Shown here: positions 1 to 8,787 of the stretch, piece after piece | How positions within the stretch are numbered: position 1 is the stretch's first letter | How the letters are laid out: the number at the start of each line of letters is the position of its first letter | Source: Campylobacter concisus | Lineage (GTDB): Bacteria > Campylobacterota > Campylobacteria > Campylobacterales > Campylobacteraceae | Assembly (NCBI RefSeq): GCF_001298465.1 | Contig: NZ_CP012541.1 | Span: 1,736,001 to 1,800,000, forward strand | Length of the DNA: 64,000 nucleotides | Direction of reading: 5' to 3' | The notes under the pieces: model-generated | Database searches by the model: none | What the model was told of the DNA's origin: nothing | The model's input: only the letters and a program-made list of their open reading frames with translations | Position numbers and translations under genes: made by a program

Positions 1-97
1 TCTCAAGCGCAGGGATAAGCATTGGATTTTTGATGTCAAATTCTTTTACGAGAGCTGGCTTGATAGTTTCGTTAAATTTATCTTTTAATCTACTCAT
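1..97 (-). CDS. rplE: 50S ribosomal protein L5, N-terminal fragment
   Basis: The reverse complement opens with ATG at 97 and reads [11 protein letters not shown] followed by KPALVKEF, the usual start of ribosomal protein L5, and then runs off the window edge, so only about 32 codons are visible. L5 binds 5S rRNA in the large subunit. The gene follows rplX by 5 bases in the canonical S10/spc order, which supports the call more than the short sequence alone. A ribosome binding site (AAGGATAAGAGAT) overlaps the end of rplX. Confidence 0.9.
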
Positions 98-102
98 ATC
101 TC

Positions 103-339
103 TTATCCTTCAACTTTCGCGACGTTTGATATGTCAATTGGCATCTCTTTATTTACGTGACCACCATTTGGAGTTTTTTCGCTTGGTTTGATAGCTTTTT
201 TAGCTACTTTGCATCCCTCAACTATAACCTGACCTTTTTTTGCAAGAACTGCTAAAATTTTACCAGTTTTGCCTTTATCGTCACCAGCGATGATCTTTAC
301 AGTATCGCCTTTTTTGACTTTAAATTTTACATTAGCCAT
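103..339 (-). CDS. rplX: 50S ribosomal protein L24
   Basis: The 78-residue product carries the KOW motif typical of L24 near residues 5-35 ([20 protein letters not shown]). L24 is an early-assembly protein of the large subunit that binds the 5' end of 23S rRNA. The length is normal for Campylobacter, where L24 is shorter than the roughly 104-residue E. coli form. The start codon shares one base with the rplN stop, so translation is probably coupled. It belongs to the minus-strand S10 operon. Confidence 0.97.
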
Positions 340-707
340 TATAAAACCTCCGGAGCTAGCGAAACAATCTTCATAAAGTTAGCATATCTAACTTCACGTC
401 CAACTGGTCCAAAAATACGAGTGCCGACTGGCTCTTTTTTGCTATCAAGTATAACAGCTGCGTTCTCGTCAAAGCGGATTAGCGAACCATTATCTCTTTG
501 AACCTCTTTTTTAGTTCTTACAACAACAGCTTTTACAACCTGTCCTTTTTTGATCTTACCATTTGGAAGAGCTTTTTTAACAGAGCAAACTATGATATCG
601 CCAAGTGTAGCGTATCTTCTTTTGCTGCCGCCAAGAACTTTTATACACATTAACTCTTTTGCACCACTATTATCAGCAACTGCAAGTCTTGTAAAACTTT
701 GAATCAT
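339..707 (-). CDS. rplN: 50S ribosomal protein L14
   Basis: The 122-residue product begins [20 protein letters not shown], the highly conserved L14 start, and ends in the usual [13 protein letters not shown]14 sits at the subunit interface of the 50S particle and contacts L19 and 16S rRNA. Length is exactly that of the family. One-base overlaps join it to rpsQ upstream and rplX downstream, so it lies in a tightly coupled stretch of the operon. Confidence 0.98.
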   Translation of the reverse strand: MIQSFTRLAVADNSGAKELMCIKVLGGSKRRYATLGDIIVCSVKKALPNGKIKKGQVVKAVVVRTKKEVQRDNGSLIRFDENAAVILDSKKEPVGTRIFGPVGREVRYANFMKIVSLAPEVL

Positions 708-958
708 TACTCAACTCCCTTTGCCAATACAGCTTTTAAGCGAAAATTCTTGCGAGCTGAAAGTGGTCTGCACTCGATCGCAACAACTGTATCGCCTGCT
801 CTTGTCTCATTTTTCTCATCGTGAACTAAATATTTTTTAAAGCGTTTTACAAATTTATGGTATCTTGGGTGCATAACGCGTCTTTCTACCAAAATAGTAG
901 CTGTTTTATCTCCAGCTTTTTGTAAAACAACACCTTGAATTTCTCTTTTTAATGCCAT
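707..958 (-). CDS. rpsQ: 30S ribosomal protein S17
   Basis: The start chosen is the ATG at 958 ([11 protein letters not shown]), giving 83 residues, the normal S17 size; an upstream GTG or TTG-type start would add only eight residues with no family support. The OB-fold core motifs [17 protein letters not shown] and [13 protein letters not shown] are clear. S17 is a primary 16S rRNA-binding protein. The gene follows rpmC with a one-base gap and overlaps the rplN start. Confidence 0.97.
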   Translation of the reverse strand: MALKREIQGVVLQKAGDKTATILVERRVMHPRYHKFVKRFKKYLVHDEKNETRAGDTVVAIECRPLSARKNFRLKAVLAKGVE

Positions 959-959
959 T

Positions 960-1154
960 TTACGCCCCTTGTCTTGTTGCACTAATTGCAGTGTTGATCT
1001 GAGCTATCTCTTTGCGAACAGCACTAATCTCATTAGGGTTGCTTAACTGCATAGTTTTTAGCTTTTGTCTTAAAGTAAATAAAAGCACCTTTTTCTCTTT
1101 TAGCAACGCGTTTAATTCTGCAACGCTCTTATCTTTTAACTCAGTATATTTCAT
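960..1154 (-). CDS. rpmC: 50S ribosomal protein L29
   Basis: The product (64 residues from the ATG at 1154, [11 protein letters not shown]) has the two-helix L29 pattern with the conserved [17 protein letters not shown] stretch. L29 lies at the polypeptide exit tunnel next to L23. The reading frame begins 14 bases inside the end of rplP, an arrangement common in this operon. An ATG two codons upstream is also possible but is less well spaced from a ribosome binding site. Confidence 0.95.
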
Positions 1155-1560
1155 TTTCACTCTCTCGCGTTACAAATTTTGATTTGAAAGGAAGTTTGTG
1201 TAAAGCCAAAGTTAGAGCTTCACGAGCTAGCTCTTCGCTAACACCAGCCATTTCAAATATTATACGACCAGGTTTGATATTCATAACCCACTCTTCAACT
1301 CCAGCCTTACCTTTACCCATACGAGTTTGTAGAGGTTTTTTAGTAAGTGGCTTATCAGGGAAAACCCTAATCCAAATTTTAGCCTGTCTTTTTACATGAC
1401 GAGTTAGAGCTTGACGAGCAGCTTCTATTTGACGAGAATTTATTCTACCAGCTTCAACAGCCTTAAGTGCAAATTCGCCAGTTGCTAAAGATGCTCCACG
1501 AGTCGCATAACCACGGTTGCGACCTTTCATTTGCTTACGAAATTTCGTTCTTTTAGGCAT
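1141..1560 (-). CDS. rplP: 50S ribosomal protein L16
   Basis: Starting at the ATG at 1560 ([17 protein letters not shown]) gives 139 residues, close to the family standard. Conserved L16 blocks are visible: the [14 protein letters not shown] segment, [11 protein letters not shown], and the [16 protein letters not shown]-type loop. L16 is needed for the peptidyl-transferase centre and A-site tRNA binding. An upstream in-frame ATG two codons earlier (1566) would give the longer MLMPKR start and is judged less likely. The gene overlaps rpmC by 14 bases. Confidence 0.97.
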
Positions 1561-1568
1561 CAACATAA

Positions 1569-2267
1569 TTATTTACCTCTTCTTGCTCTACGTGTTTTCT
1601 TAGGTGCTTCTTCTTCAGTTTTCTCAGGTTGAACACCTTTTTGAAGAACCTCACCTTTAAAAATCCATACTTTAATACCTATGTTTCCATAAGTCGTATG
1701 AGCCTCAGCTACACCATAATCTATCTTTGCTCTAAGAGTATGAAGCGGAACGCGACCTTCTAGATACCACTCGGTTCTTGCCATCTCAGCACCACCTAAA
1801 CGACCAGCAACTGAAATTTTGATACCTTTAGCGCCTGATTTTTGAGCACCTTGGATAACTTTTTTCATAGCACGTCTAAATGCGACACGCTTTTCAAGTT
1901 GCATAGCTACGTTTTCAGCAGCAAGTTGAGCTGAAGCTTGAGCTTTTCTTTCTTCTTTGATATTTACATTTACTTCTTTACCGATAAGTTTGCTAACTTC
2001 GTTCTTTAGATTTTCAACATCTTGACCTTTTTTGCCGATGATGATACCAGGACGAGCTGCAACTACGGTTACACGAAGTTTTTTAGCCGTTCTTTCGATT
2101 AGAATTTGGCTAATTCCTGCATAGTAAAGCTTTTTCTTTAAAAATGCACGAATTTTGTAATCTTCACCGATATTTTCAGGAAGACTTTGTTTGGTTGGAA
2201 ACCATCTAGATTCCCAGTTGCGGTTAATTCCTAGTCTAAGACCTATTGGATTTACTTTTTGTCCCAT
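1569..2267 (-). CDS. rpsC: 30S ribosomal protein S3
   Basis: The 232-residue product starts [14 protein letters not shown], the standard S3 opening. It has a KH domain ([17 protein letters not shown], about residues 73-90) and the conserved C-terminal block [10 protein letters not shown]. The tail is lysine and arginine rich (about residues 215-232). S3 forms the mRNA entry site of the 30S subunit. It sits two bases downstream of rplV. Confidence 0.98.
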   Translation of the reverse strand: MGQKVNPIGLRLGINRNWESRWFPTKQSLPENIGEDYKIRAFLKKKLYYAGISQILIERTAKKLRVTVVAARPGIIIGKKGQDVENLKNEVSKLIGKEVNVNIKEERKAQASAQLAAENVAMQLEKRVAFRRAMKKVIQGAQKSGAKGIKISVAGRLGGAEMARTEWYLEGRVPLHTLRAKIDYGVAEAHTTYGNIGIKVWIFKGEVLQKGVQPEKTEEEAPKKTRRARRGK

Positions 2268-2268
2268 A

Positions 2269-2601
2269 TTATGCTTCCTTCTTTTCAGGTTTAGATACTT
2301 CTACCATTACATGAGAAGTAGGTTTGCGAATTTTGCTCGCTGTTCCTCTTGCTCTTGGTCTAAATCTCTTTAATACAGGACCAGCGTCAACGCGGCAACT
2401 AGTTACTACAACTTCTTCTGGCTCAAATCCGCCATTTGCTACTGCTGAGCTAATAGCGTTTGCTATAAATTTAGCACCACGATTTGGCATAAATTGCAAG
2501 CTTGCAAGCGCTAGCTCGGCATTCATGCCTTGAACTTCTCTTGCTATAAGTCTTGCTTTTGTAGGAGAAAGTCTTACGAATTTTATAATTGCTCTACTCA
2601 T
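2269..2601 (-). CDS. rplV: 50S ribosomal protein L22
   Basis: The product has 110 residues with the L22 signature of [20 protein letters not shown] near the N terminus and the tunnel-lining beta hairpin region [21 protein letters not shown]. The hairpin lines the exit tunnel and in this family is where macrolide-resistance changes occur; no change can be judged here. The gene is 11 bases downstream of rpsS. Confidence 0.97.
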   Translation of the reverse strand: MSRAIIKFVRLSPTKARLIAREVQGMNAELALASLQFMPNRGAKFIANAISSAVANGGFEPEEVVVTSCRVDAGPVLKRFRPRARGTASKIRKPTSHVMVEVSKPEKKEA

Positions 2602-2612
2602 ATCATTTCCCC

Positions 2613-2894
2613 TTACTTGCCGATTTTCTTTTGCACTGAGCCTTTATGACCCTTAAATGTGCGTGTTGGAGCAAATTCGCCAAGTTTATAGCCTATATGA
2701 TTTTCTGTAACATATACAGGAATAAAGCTCTTGCCATTATGAACGTTAAATGTTAGTCCAATCATTTCAGGTACAATCGTGCTACGTCTTGACCAAGTCT
2801 TGATTGGTTTGTTATCGTTTGCATTTTTTGCGGCAATAACTTTTTTCATTACATGATCATCTACGAAAGGACCTTTTTTGAGTGATCTTGCCAT
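2613..2894 (-). CDS. rpsS: 30S ribosomal protein S19
   Basis: The 93-residue product starts [19 protein letters not shown] and contains the conserved [19 protein letters not shown] and [18 protein letters not shown] blocks that define S19. S19 lies in the head of the 30S subunit and contacts S13 and A-site tRNA. It lies between rplB and rplV with short gaps, as expected for the S10 operon. Confidence 0.98.
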   Translation of the reverse strand: MARSLKKGPFVDDHVMKKVIAAKNANDNKPIKTWSRRSTIVPEMIGLTFNVHNGKSFIPVYVTENHIGYKLGEFAPTRTFKGHKGSVQKKIGK

Positions 2895-2896
2895 CT

Positions 2897-3730
2897 CTAT
2901 TTTCCTTTCCTTCTTGAAATTATAAGCTTATCGCTAGCTTTTTTACGGCGAGTCTTAGCACCTTTAGTTGGTTTACCCCATGGAGTAACTGGGTGACGGC
3001 CTGAATTTTTCTTACCTTCACCACCGCCGTGTGGGTGATCAACTGGGTTCATAGCAGAACCACGTGTTTGTGGGCGGATACCGCGGTAGCGATTACGTCC
3101 AGCTTTACCGATAGTGATGTTAGCCCAGTCTTCGTTACCAACTACACCGATACTTGCCATACACTCGGCCAGTACTTGTCTCATCTCGCCACTTGGCATT
3201 CTTAAGATAACGTACTTCTCTTCTTTACCCATTAGCTGAGCGTAACCACCAGCTGAACGAGCTATCTGAGCGCCTTTTCCAGGTTTTAGCTCAACGTTAT
3301 GAACGATAGTACCAACTGGGATAAATCTTAATTTCATAGCGTTGCCTGGTTTAATATCTAGTGAGCCCTCATCGATAGATGCGATAACGTCGCCAACATT
3401 TAGGCCATTTGGTCTAATGATATAGCGTTTTTCACCATCTTTGTAAGCTATAAGAGCGATACGGCAGTTTCTGTTTGGATCGTACTCGATCGCTTCAACT
3501 TTACCTTCTATACCAAATTTGCGACGTTTGAAGTCGATGATACGATAAAGTTTTTTTGCACCTGCTTCTTTATGTCTTGAAGTTATACGACCATTGTTGT
3601 TTCTACCGCCAGTTGCAGGTAGTTTAACAAGCAAGCTTCTAACGCTTGGTTTAGCTGTTATATCTTCAGAGCTTAGTCCAGTCATATATCTACGACTAGG
3701 TGTATATGGTTTATATGATTTTATAGCCAT
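2897..3730 (-). CDS. rplB: 50S ribosomal protein L2
   Basis: The 277-residue product starts [14 protein letters not shown]. It carries the L2 RNA-binding and C-terminal signatures, including [19 protein letters not shown] and [10 protein letters not shown] near residue 230; the histidine in the latter is needed for peptidyl-transferase activity in the family. Length matches the family. It is two bases after rpsS in transcription order reversed (rplW-rplB-rpsS), with no gap that suggests an internal promoter. Confidence 0.98.
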   Translation of the reverse strand: MAIKSYKPYTPSRRYMTGLSSEDITAKPSVRSLLVKLPATGGRNNNGRITSRHKEAGAKKLYRIIDFKRRKFGIEGKVEAIEYDPNRNCRIALIAYKDGEKRYIIRPNGLNVGDVIASIDEGSLDIKPGNAMKLRFIPVGTIVHNVELKPGKGAQIARSAGGYAQLMGKEEKYVILRMPSGEMRQVLAECMASIGVVGNEDWANITIGKAGRNRYRGIRPQTRGSAMNPVDHPHGGGEGKKNSGRHPVTPWGKPTKGAKTRRKKASDKLIISRRKGK

Positions 3731-3731
3731 C

Positions 3732-4013
3732 TTACGCCTCCGTATTTTCTAGGCTTACGCCTTCAGGTAACTTAACGTAGAATTTCTTTATCTCGTCACG
3801 TTGGCCTGCTCTTCCTCTAAAACGCTTAACCTTGCCGCTAATTCTAAGTGAATTTACGCGAACAGGCGTTACTCCAAAATACTCTTGTAAAACTGCTTTT
3901 AAGCTGTTTTTTGTAACTCTTGGTGAAGTTTGGATAACAACAACGCCTTGTTCTTGAAGGCCTAGAGTTTTTTCTGTATAAATAATTGTTTTGATATCAG
4001 TTATATCCGCCAT
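3732..4013 (-). CDS. rplW: 50S ribosomal protein L23
   Basis: The 93-residue product has the L23 pattern: [17 protein letters not shown] near the start and [20 protein letters not shown] in the second half. L23 is at the tunnel exit and docks the signal recognition particle and trigger factor. The start lies one base beyond the rplD stop, so translation is probably coupled to rplD. Confidence 0.95.
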
Positions 4014-4014
4014 T

Positions 4015-4629
4015 TTAGCCCTCTTTTGTTATAGTTTTTAGTGCAGCTTTTTCAATGATAACCGAACTAAATGTAGAGACAAGATAAGCATTTACCTCAT
4101 TTGCATCTACTACATAGCAGTTTGCTAAATTTCTAAAAGCAAGTAGTGTTTTATCGTCTAGTAAATCTTTAACGATAAGCGCATCTTTTACTTTTAAATT
4201 TTTGATGATATTAGCTGCATCTTTTGTCTTTCCAGACTCGATTGAGATGCTATCTACTGCGAAAATTTTACCATCTTGTGCTTTTACTGCCAAAGCGTAC
4301 TCAAGAGCTAGTCTTTTTTGTTTTTTATTGACTTTTTGAAAATAGTTTTTCTCGTTTGTTGGACCAAATGCAACTGCACCGCCTACCCAAACGTTAGTTC
4401 TAGTTGAACCTGCTCTTGCACCACCACGTCCTTTTTGTCTCCATGGTTTTTTACCACCACCGCTTACAAAAGCACGGCTTTTAGTATGAGCCGAATTTGC
4501 TCTTATACCAGCAAGGTAAGATTTTACATAAAGATATAGGTTGTGCGGATTTACTTCAGCGTAGCTTGCAGGAAGCTCTAACTCGCCTGAATTTTCAAAT
4601 TTATCGTTTAATACGTGAATTTTACTCAT
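4015..4629 (-). CDS. rplD: 50S ribosomal protein L4
   Basis: The 204-residue product has the conserved L4 extended loop (about residues 58-95), with [16 protein letters not shown] and the following [10 protein letters not shown]4 lines the exit tunnel, and in gammaproteobacteria it also represses its own S10 operon by binding the mRNA leader. Whether this happens here is unknown; a structured leader is described separately. The start overlaps the rplC stop by 4 bases. Confidence 0.97.
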
Positions 4630-5204
4630 TTTACAATCCTTATTTTACCCATTGCACCATTGTGACCAGGAACGCAACCTTTTACAACTACGATGCCATT
4701 TTGAGCGTCAAAACTTATTAGCTCGTTTTTAACAGTAACTTTCTCATTGCCCATGTGTCCTGCCATTTTCATACCTGGTTGAACACGACCTGGCCATTCG
4801 CAGTTACCGATTGAACCGTGGCGTCTGTGGAAACGTGAGCCGTGGCTTTTTGGACCACCACCGAAACCATGTCTTTTTACCACACCTTGGTAGCCTCTAC
4901 CTTTTGAGTTAAAGCTAACTTTTAAAATTTTAGCCTCATTTAATGGTGTAAAGTCTAGGTTTCCAACTTCGCTATTAGCTACTTCAAGCGTAGCAAATTT
5001 GTTAAATTCTGCAGTCAGATTGTATTTCTTTTGCTGACCAGCGATAGCTTTGTTGTTTGCTTTAGTGTGGGCATACGCTACGATAGCACGTTTATTTTCG
5101 TCGATCTCACATACTTTAGCCTCAACTAGCTTAAGTAGTGTAACTGGCGTACTCTTCGTGGCAATCGTTCTACTCATACCTATTTTTTCTACAATATATT
5201 CCAT
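4626..5204 (-). CDS. rplC: 50S ribosomal protein L3
   Basis: The 192-residue product starts [14 protein letters not shown] and contains the L3 central extension with [23 protein letters not shown] and [17 protein letters not shown]3 helps organise the peptidyl-transferase centre and initiates 50S assembly. The length is slightly shorter than the E. coli protein (209) but normal for Campylobacter. It begins 20 bases after rpsJ ends and overlaps rplD by 4 bases. Confidence 0.97.
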   Translation of the reverse strand: MEYIVEKIGMSRTIATKSTPVTLLKLVEAKVCEIDENKRAIVAYAHTKANNKAIAGQQKKYNLTAEFNKFATLEVANSEVGNLDFTPLNEAKILKVSFNSKGRGYQGVVKRHGFGGGPKSHGSRFHRRHGSIGNCEWPGRVQPGMKMAGHMGNEKVTVKNELISFDAQNGIVVVKGCVPGHNGAMGKIRIVK

Positions 5205-5224
5205 ACTCTTATCCTTTTGTCCGC

Positions 5225-5533
5225 TTACTTCATCGCACGAACTTCGACATTAACTTCTGGAGCTAGGTCGAGTTTTGTTAGGCTATCTACAGTTTCTGGA
5301 GTAGCAGCTACGATGTCAAGCATACGAGCGTGTATTCTCATCTCAAACTGCTCACGTGAGTCTTTGTTGATGTGTGGAGATTTTAAGACTGTATAGCGTT
5401 TGATCTTTGTAGGCATTGGTACCGGGCCACGAACGTCGGCACCTGTTCGTTTGACAGCTTCTACGATTGCTGCAACAGTGCGGTCTAGAACTCTATGGTC
5501 GTAAGCTTTTAGCTTTAACCTGATTCTTTCCAT
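5225..5533 (-). CDS. rpsJ: 30S ribosomal protein S10
   Basis: The start at 5533 ([17 protein letters not shown]) gives 102 residues, the usual S10 length; an upstream start would add about ten unsupported residues. The conserved [29 protein letters not shown] block is split across the middle of the protein. S10 binds tRNA-site elements in the 30S head and also serves as NusE in antitermination. It is the first gene of the operon, preceded by a strong AAAGGAAAA ribosome binding site. Confidence 0.97.
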   Translation of the reverse strand: MERIRLKLKAYDHRVLDRTVAAIVEAVKRTGADVRGPVPMPTKIKRYTVLKSPHINKDSREQFEMRIHARMLDIVAATPETVDSLTKLDLAPEVNVEVRAMK

Positions 5534-5645
5534 GTGTTTTCCTTTAAAAAGAACTTGTCGCAAACTCGCGACCTCTTTACATCAAAATAACCCGCATAGG
5601 ATCAAGCGATCGTACGAGCAAGACATAGGTCTTTCGTAAAGAGAC
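5534..5645 (-). promoter_or_regulatory. structured 5' leader of the S10 operon
   Basis: Between the promoter and rpsJ lies a leader of about 110 nt. Its first bases, CTCTTTAC in the RNA (5643-5636), are exactly complementary to GTAAAGAG at 5580-5573, enclosing a 55-nt loop. The loop has small hairpins: AAGAC-ctat-GTCTT and GATC-gctt-GATC. A further hairpin GTCGC-gagttt-GCGAC lies just upstream of the ribosome binding site. S10 leaders in other bacteria are targets of L4 autoregulation, so this may be an equivalent element. Function is inferred from structure only. Confidence 0.55.
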
Positions 5646-5649
5646 TGCG

Positions 5650-5679
5650 ATTTTACAAAAAAGCTATTATAGTTGTCAA
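5650..5679 (-). promoter_or_regulatory. sigma70-type promoter of the S10 operon
   Basis: On the minus strand TTGACA (5679-5674) is followed after 18 bases by TAAAAT (5655-5650). The predicted start falls at about 5645-5643, the first bases of the structured leader. The -35 is a perfect consensus, unusual for Campylobacter, in which -35 boxes are weak; this fits a highly expressed ribosomal operon. Confidence 0.75.
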
Positions 5680-5788
5680 GAAAAACGCTATTTTTTGATG
5701 AATTTTGATTAATTATTTCCTTTTAATAAGGAAGATATAAAATTTAAAAAGATAAGATTCCAAGAAATTAAAATTTTAAAGAGAAAAG

Positions 5789-8743
5789 ATGCCGATCTTT
5801 AATACAAAATTCTTATTAACTCAAGACCAAGACGAGGAGAAGCTTAAAAAGCGTTATGCAAATTTGCAAATGTATCAGTCAAAAGCTAGCGAGATTAAGT
5901 GCTTCAAAGAAGAGAAATTTCAAACGCAGTTTCTAAAAGATATCTTTGAAAACTGCCTTGGCTACACTTTGGATACTACTAATCCTACAAATTTCAATCT
6001 TGAACGTGAGAAAAAGAACGAAACTGACGGCAAAAAAGCAGACGGGGCGATACTGATAAATGGCGAAGTTAGATGCGTGATCGAGCTAAAAGATCAGACC
6101 ACACAGCATCTTGATAAAACTCCGTCCAACCGCGAGCTTAGCCCGGTAGATCAAGCCTTTCGCTATTTTATCTCGCATGAAAATGCCAAATATGTCGTTG
6201 TTTCAAATTTTAATGAACTGCGTTTTTACATCGGCAATAAAACAACATTTGAAAAATTTGACCTTTTTACAGCAAGCTTTGACGAGTTTAAAAGACTTCA
6301 TTTGCTGCTTAGCTTTGAGAGCATTAGCACGGATCTGCCGCTAAAGCTAAAAGAGAAATTTGCCACTCACGAGCGCGAAATTTCAAATAAATTTTATAAA
6401 GACTTTAGCGCATTTAGACTTACTCTTTTTAAAAATATTTGCAAAAACAATACTAGCGTTGATAAAAATAGGCTTTTAAGCCTAACTCAAAAACTATGTG
6501 ATAGGTTTGTCTTTATACTATTTGCCGAAGACCGCGGACTACTAAGACTTCGCACGATAGCCGAGATAAAAGATAAATTTCAAAACCAAGTTACTGAGCT
6601 TAGTTTTTATGACTTTTACAAAATTTACTTTAAAGCCATCGATGAAGGCAGTGAACGTCTTGATATCAAACGCTATAATGGCGGACTTTTTGCCACAGAT
6701 ACTGAGCTTGATGCACTAAAGATAGACGATAGCGTGCTTGAAGCGCAGTTTTTAAGCGACTATGACTTTTTAAGCGACATCGGTGTAAATATCCTAGGAC
6801 ATATCTTTGAAAGCTCACTAAACGACCTTGAAGAGCTAAATGCGCAAATAAATGGTAATGAATTTGATGCCAAACAGAGCAAACGCAAAAAAGATGGCAT
6901 ATTTTATACACCAGAGTTTATAACAGAATTTATAGTTGAAAATTCGCTTGGTACGCTTTGTAAAGCCAAAAAAGATGAGCTAGGGCTTGATCTAAATGAG
7001 CTACTAGCACCAAAAAATCCAAAAAAATTAACCAAAGCAGAAAGTGAGATCAAAGGCAAAATTTATGCTTACCGCGAATGGCTCTTATCTCTTAAGATAC
7101 TTGATCCAGCTTGTGGCTCTGGTGCGTTTTTAAACCAAGCCTTAGAATTTCTTATTAGTGAGCATGGCGCATTAGACACTTACCGCAAAGTATATGAGGG
7201 CGAGGGATTGGGACTTTACGATATAGAAAGCACCATTTTAGAAAACAACCTTTACGGCGTAGACATAAATGCCGATGCAGTCGAGATCGCCAGGCTATCT
7301 CTTTGGCTCCGCACAGCTGCAAAAGGACGAGTTTTGACAGATCTTAGTAAAAATTTAGTAGCAGCAAACTCGCTTTTAGAATTTCCTTTCGACTTTAAAT
7401 TTGATGTCGTTATCGGCAATCCTCCCTATGTCAGACAAGAGGCGATAAAAGAGCAAAAGCCAGCCCTACAAAAATATAAAGTTTATAGCGGCACGGCTGA
7501 TTTGTTTGTCTATTTTTATGAGCTTGGCATTACACATCTAAAAGAAAATGGGCTTTTAGGCTTTATATGTTCAAACAAATTTTTCCGTGCCAGCTATGGT
7601 GAAAATTTACGTAAATTTATACTAGAAAATACGCAAATAACACATATTATCGATTTTGCTGGGGTTAAAGTTTTTGAAGATGCGAGCGTAGATAGTGCGG
7701 TTACTATTTTTAGAAAAATAAGAGCCGGTGAAAATTCAAAATTTAATTTCCTAGCTTCAAGCACCATAAATTTAAAAACGCAAAAATTTATCCAAATACC
7801 ACAATCCACGCTAAACGAAACAAATTTCACCTTTTTAGATAAAAGCAAATTTGAGCTAAAAAGCAAGATCGAAAAAGTCGCAAAGCCATTAAAAGATTGG
7901 GGTGTGAATATCAACTATGGTGTCAAAACTGGACTAAACGAAGCATTTATCATCGACGATAGCACTCGTGATAAAATTTTAAATAACTGCTTTGGAGAAG
8001 AAAGAGAACAGACACAAAAGCTCATAAGACCGATCTTAAGGGGTCGAGATATAAAGCGTTATGACTATGAGTGGGCTGGGCTATGGCTCATAAATATCCA
8101 TAATGGATATGGCACCGAGCCTCGCATCAATATAGATAATTTTCCTAAGCTAAAACTATATCTTGAGAAATTTGAGCCAAAACTTTCCAATCGTTCTGAT
8201 AAAGGAGCCACTCCTTATAACCTACGAAACTGCGTATATTTAGATGAATTTGAAAAAGAGAAAATTTTATGTGCCAGAATGGTGCAAAGCCCAAAATTTG
8301 CTTACGATATAAATAATAATATTCCAGACAATACTGCATATTGCATAACTGGCGAAAATTTAAAATTTTTATTAGCCTTTTTAAATTCAACAGCTGTTTA
8401 TAAAATTTTCAACTTTTTCTATGCTGGAGGCGGACTTGAAGGCGAAATAAAAATAAACCGCTTAGAAATTTTGCCTATCCCACAAATCACGCCACAAAAT
8501 GAAAATTTAGCAAACGAGATAATAAATTTGGTCGATGAAATTTTAAAAGCCAATGAAAAAATTAAGCTTTACGAGAAGCACATGCCTACTTTAACTCTTT
8601 ATGAAAAGCTAGAAGCTAAAGAAAATATCGACGCGCTAAATAACAAAATCAAGGCAAGTAACGAAAAAATAGACGAACTTGTTTTTGAGCTTTATGAGCT
8701 AACGAGCGATGAGAGCGCGCTTATAACAGGGGGGGGGAATTGA
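5789..8743 (+). CDS. type IIG restriction-modification enzyme (Eco57I-like)
   Basis: This 984-residue protein appears to combine cleavage, methylation and DNA recognition in one chain. The N terminus has a PD-(D/E)xK-like nuclease pattern (KADGAILINGE then IELKDQ, about residues 78-100). The centre has a gamma-class N6-adenine methyltransferase with SAM-binding DPACGSGAF (about 438-446) and catalytic NPPY (about 543). The C-terminal third (about 660-980) has the TaqI-like target-recognition fold, with the motif RGRDIKRY. The start at 5789 follows a modest AAGAGA site. The 3' end carries a G9 tract (8729-8737) that makes the C terminus phase variable. It looks acquired, and the neighbouring ATPase may be a partner. 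Confidence 0.88.
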   Translation: MPIFNTKFLLTQDQDEEKLKKRYANLQMYQSKASEIKCFKEEKFQTQFLKDIFENCLGYTLDTTNPTNFNLEREKKNETDGKKADGAILINGEVRCVIELKDQTTQHLDKTPSNRELSPVDQAFRYFISHENAKYVVVSNFNELRFYIGNKTTFEKFDLFTASFDEFKRLHLLLSFESISTDLPLKLKEKFATHEREISNKFYKDFSAFRLTLFKNICKNNTSVDKNRLLSLTQKLCDRFVFILFAEDRGLLRLRTIAEIKDKFQNQVTELSFYDFYKIYFKAIDEGSERLDIKRYNGGLFATDTELDALKIDDSVLEAQFLSDYDFLSDIGVNILGHIFESSLNDLEELNAQINGNEFDAKQSKRKKDGIFYTPEFITEFIVENSLGTLCKAKKDELGLDLNELLAPKNPKKLTKAESEIKGKIYAYREWLLSLKILDPACGSGAFLNQALEFLISEHGALDTYRKVYEGEGLGLYDIESTILENNLYGVDINADAVEIARLSLWLRTAAKGRVLTDLSKNLVAANSLLEFPFDFKFDVVIGNPPYVRQEAIKEQKPALQKYKVYSGTADLFVYFYELGITHLKENGLLGFICSNKFFRASYGENLRKFILENTQITHIIDFAGVKVFEDASVDSAVTIFRKIRAGENSKFNFLASSTINLKTQKFIQIPQSTLNETNFTFLDKSKFELKSKIEKVAKPLKDWGVNINYGVKTGLNEAFIIDDSTRDKILNNCFGEEREQTQKLIRPILRGRDIKRYDYEWAGLWLINIHNGYGTEPRINIDNFPKLKLYLEKFEPKLSNRSDKGATPYNLRNCVYLDEFEKEKILCARMVQSPKFAYDINNNIPDNTAYCITGENLKFLLAFLNSTAVYKIFNFFYAGGGLEGEIKINRLEILPIPQITPQNENLANEIINLVDEILKANEKIKLYEKHMPTLTLYEKLEAKENIDALNNKIKASNEKIDELVFELYELTSDESALITGGGN
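8729..8737 (+). repeat. G9 homopolymer at the 3' end of the type IIG gene
   Basis: Nine consecutive G residues lie five codons before the stop. In the present phase the protein ends TGGGN. One extra G would give TGGGELTV and stop. One fewer G would read 28 more codons to a stop at 8823-8825, overlapping the first codons of the downstream ATPase gene. Poly-G tracts of eight or more are the classic source of phase variation in Campylobacter. Confidence 0.9.
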
Positions 8744-8787
8744 CGGTATAGTAAAAATTTACATATGCATCTTACAAAGGGGAGAAA

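Noticed and set aside
8729-8743. Programmed frameshift fusing the restriction-modification enzyme to the ATPase
   Set aside because: The frame entered by losing one G stops after 28 codons, inside the ATPase start, and does not run into the ATPase frame. It cannot create a fusion.
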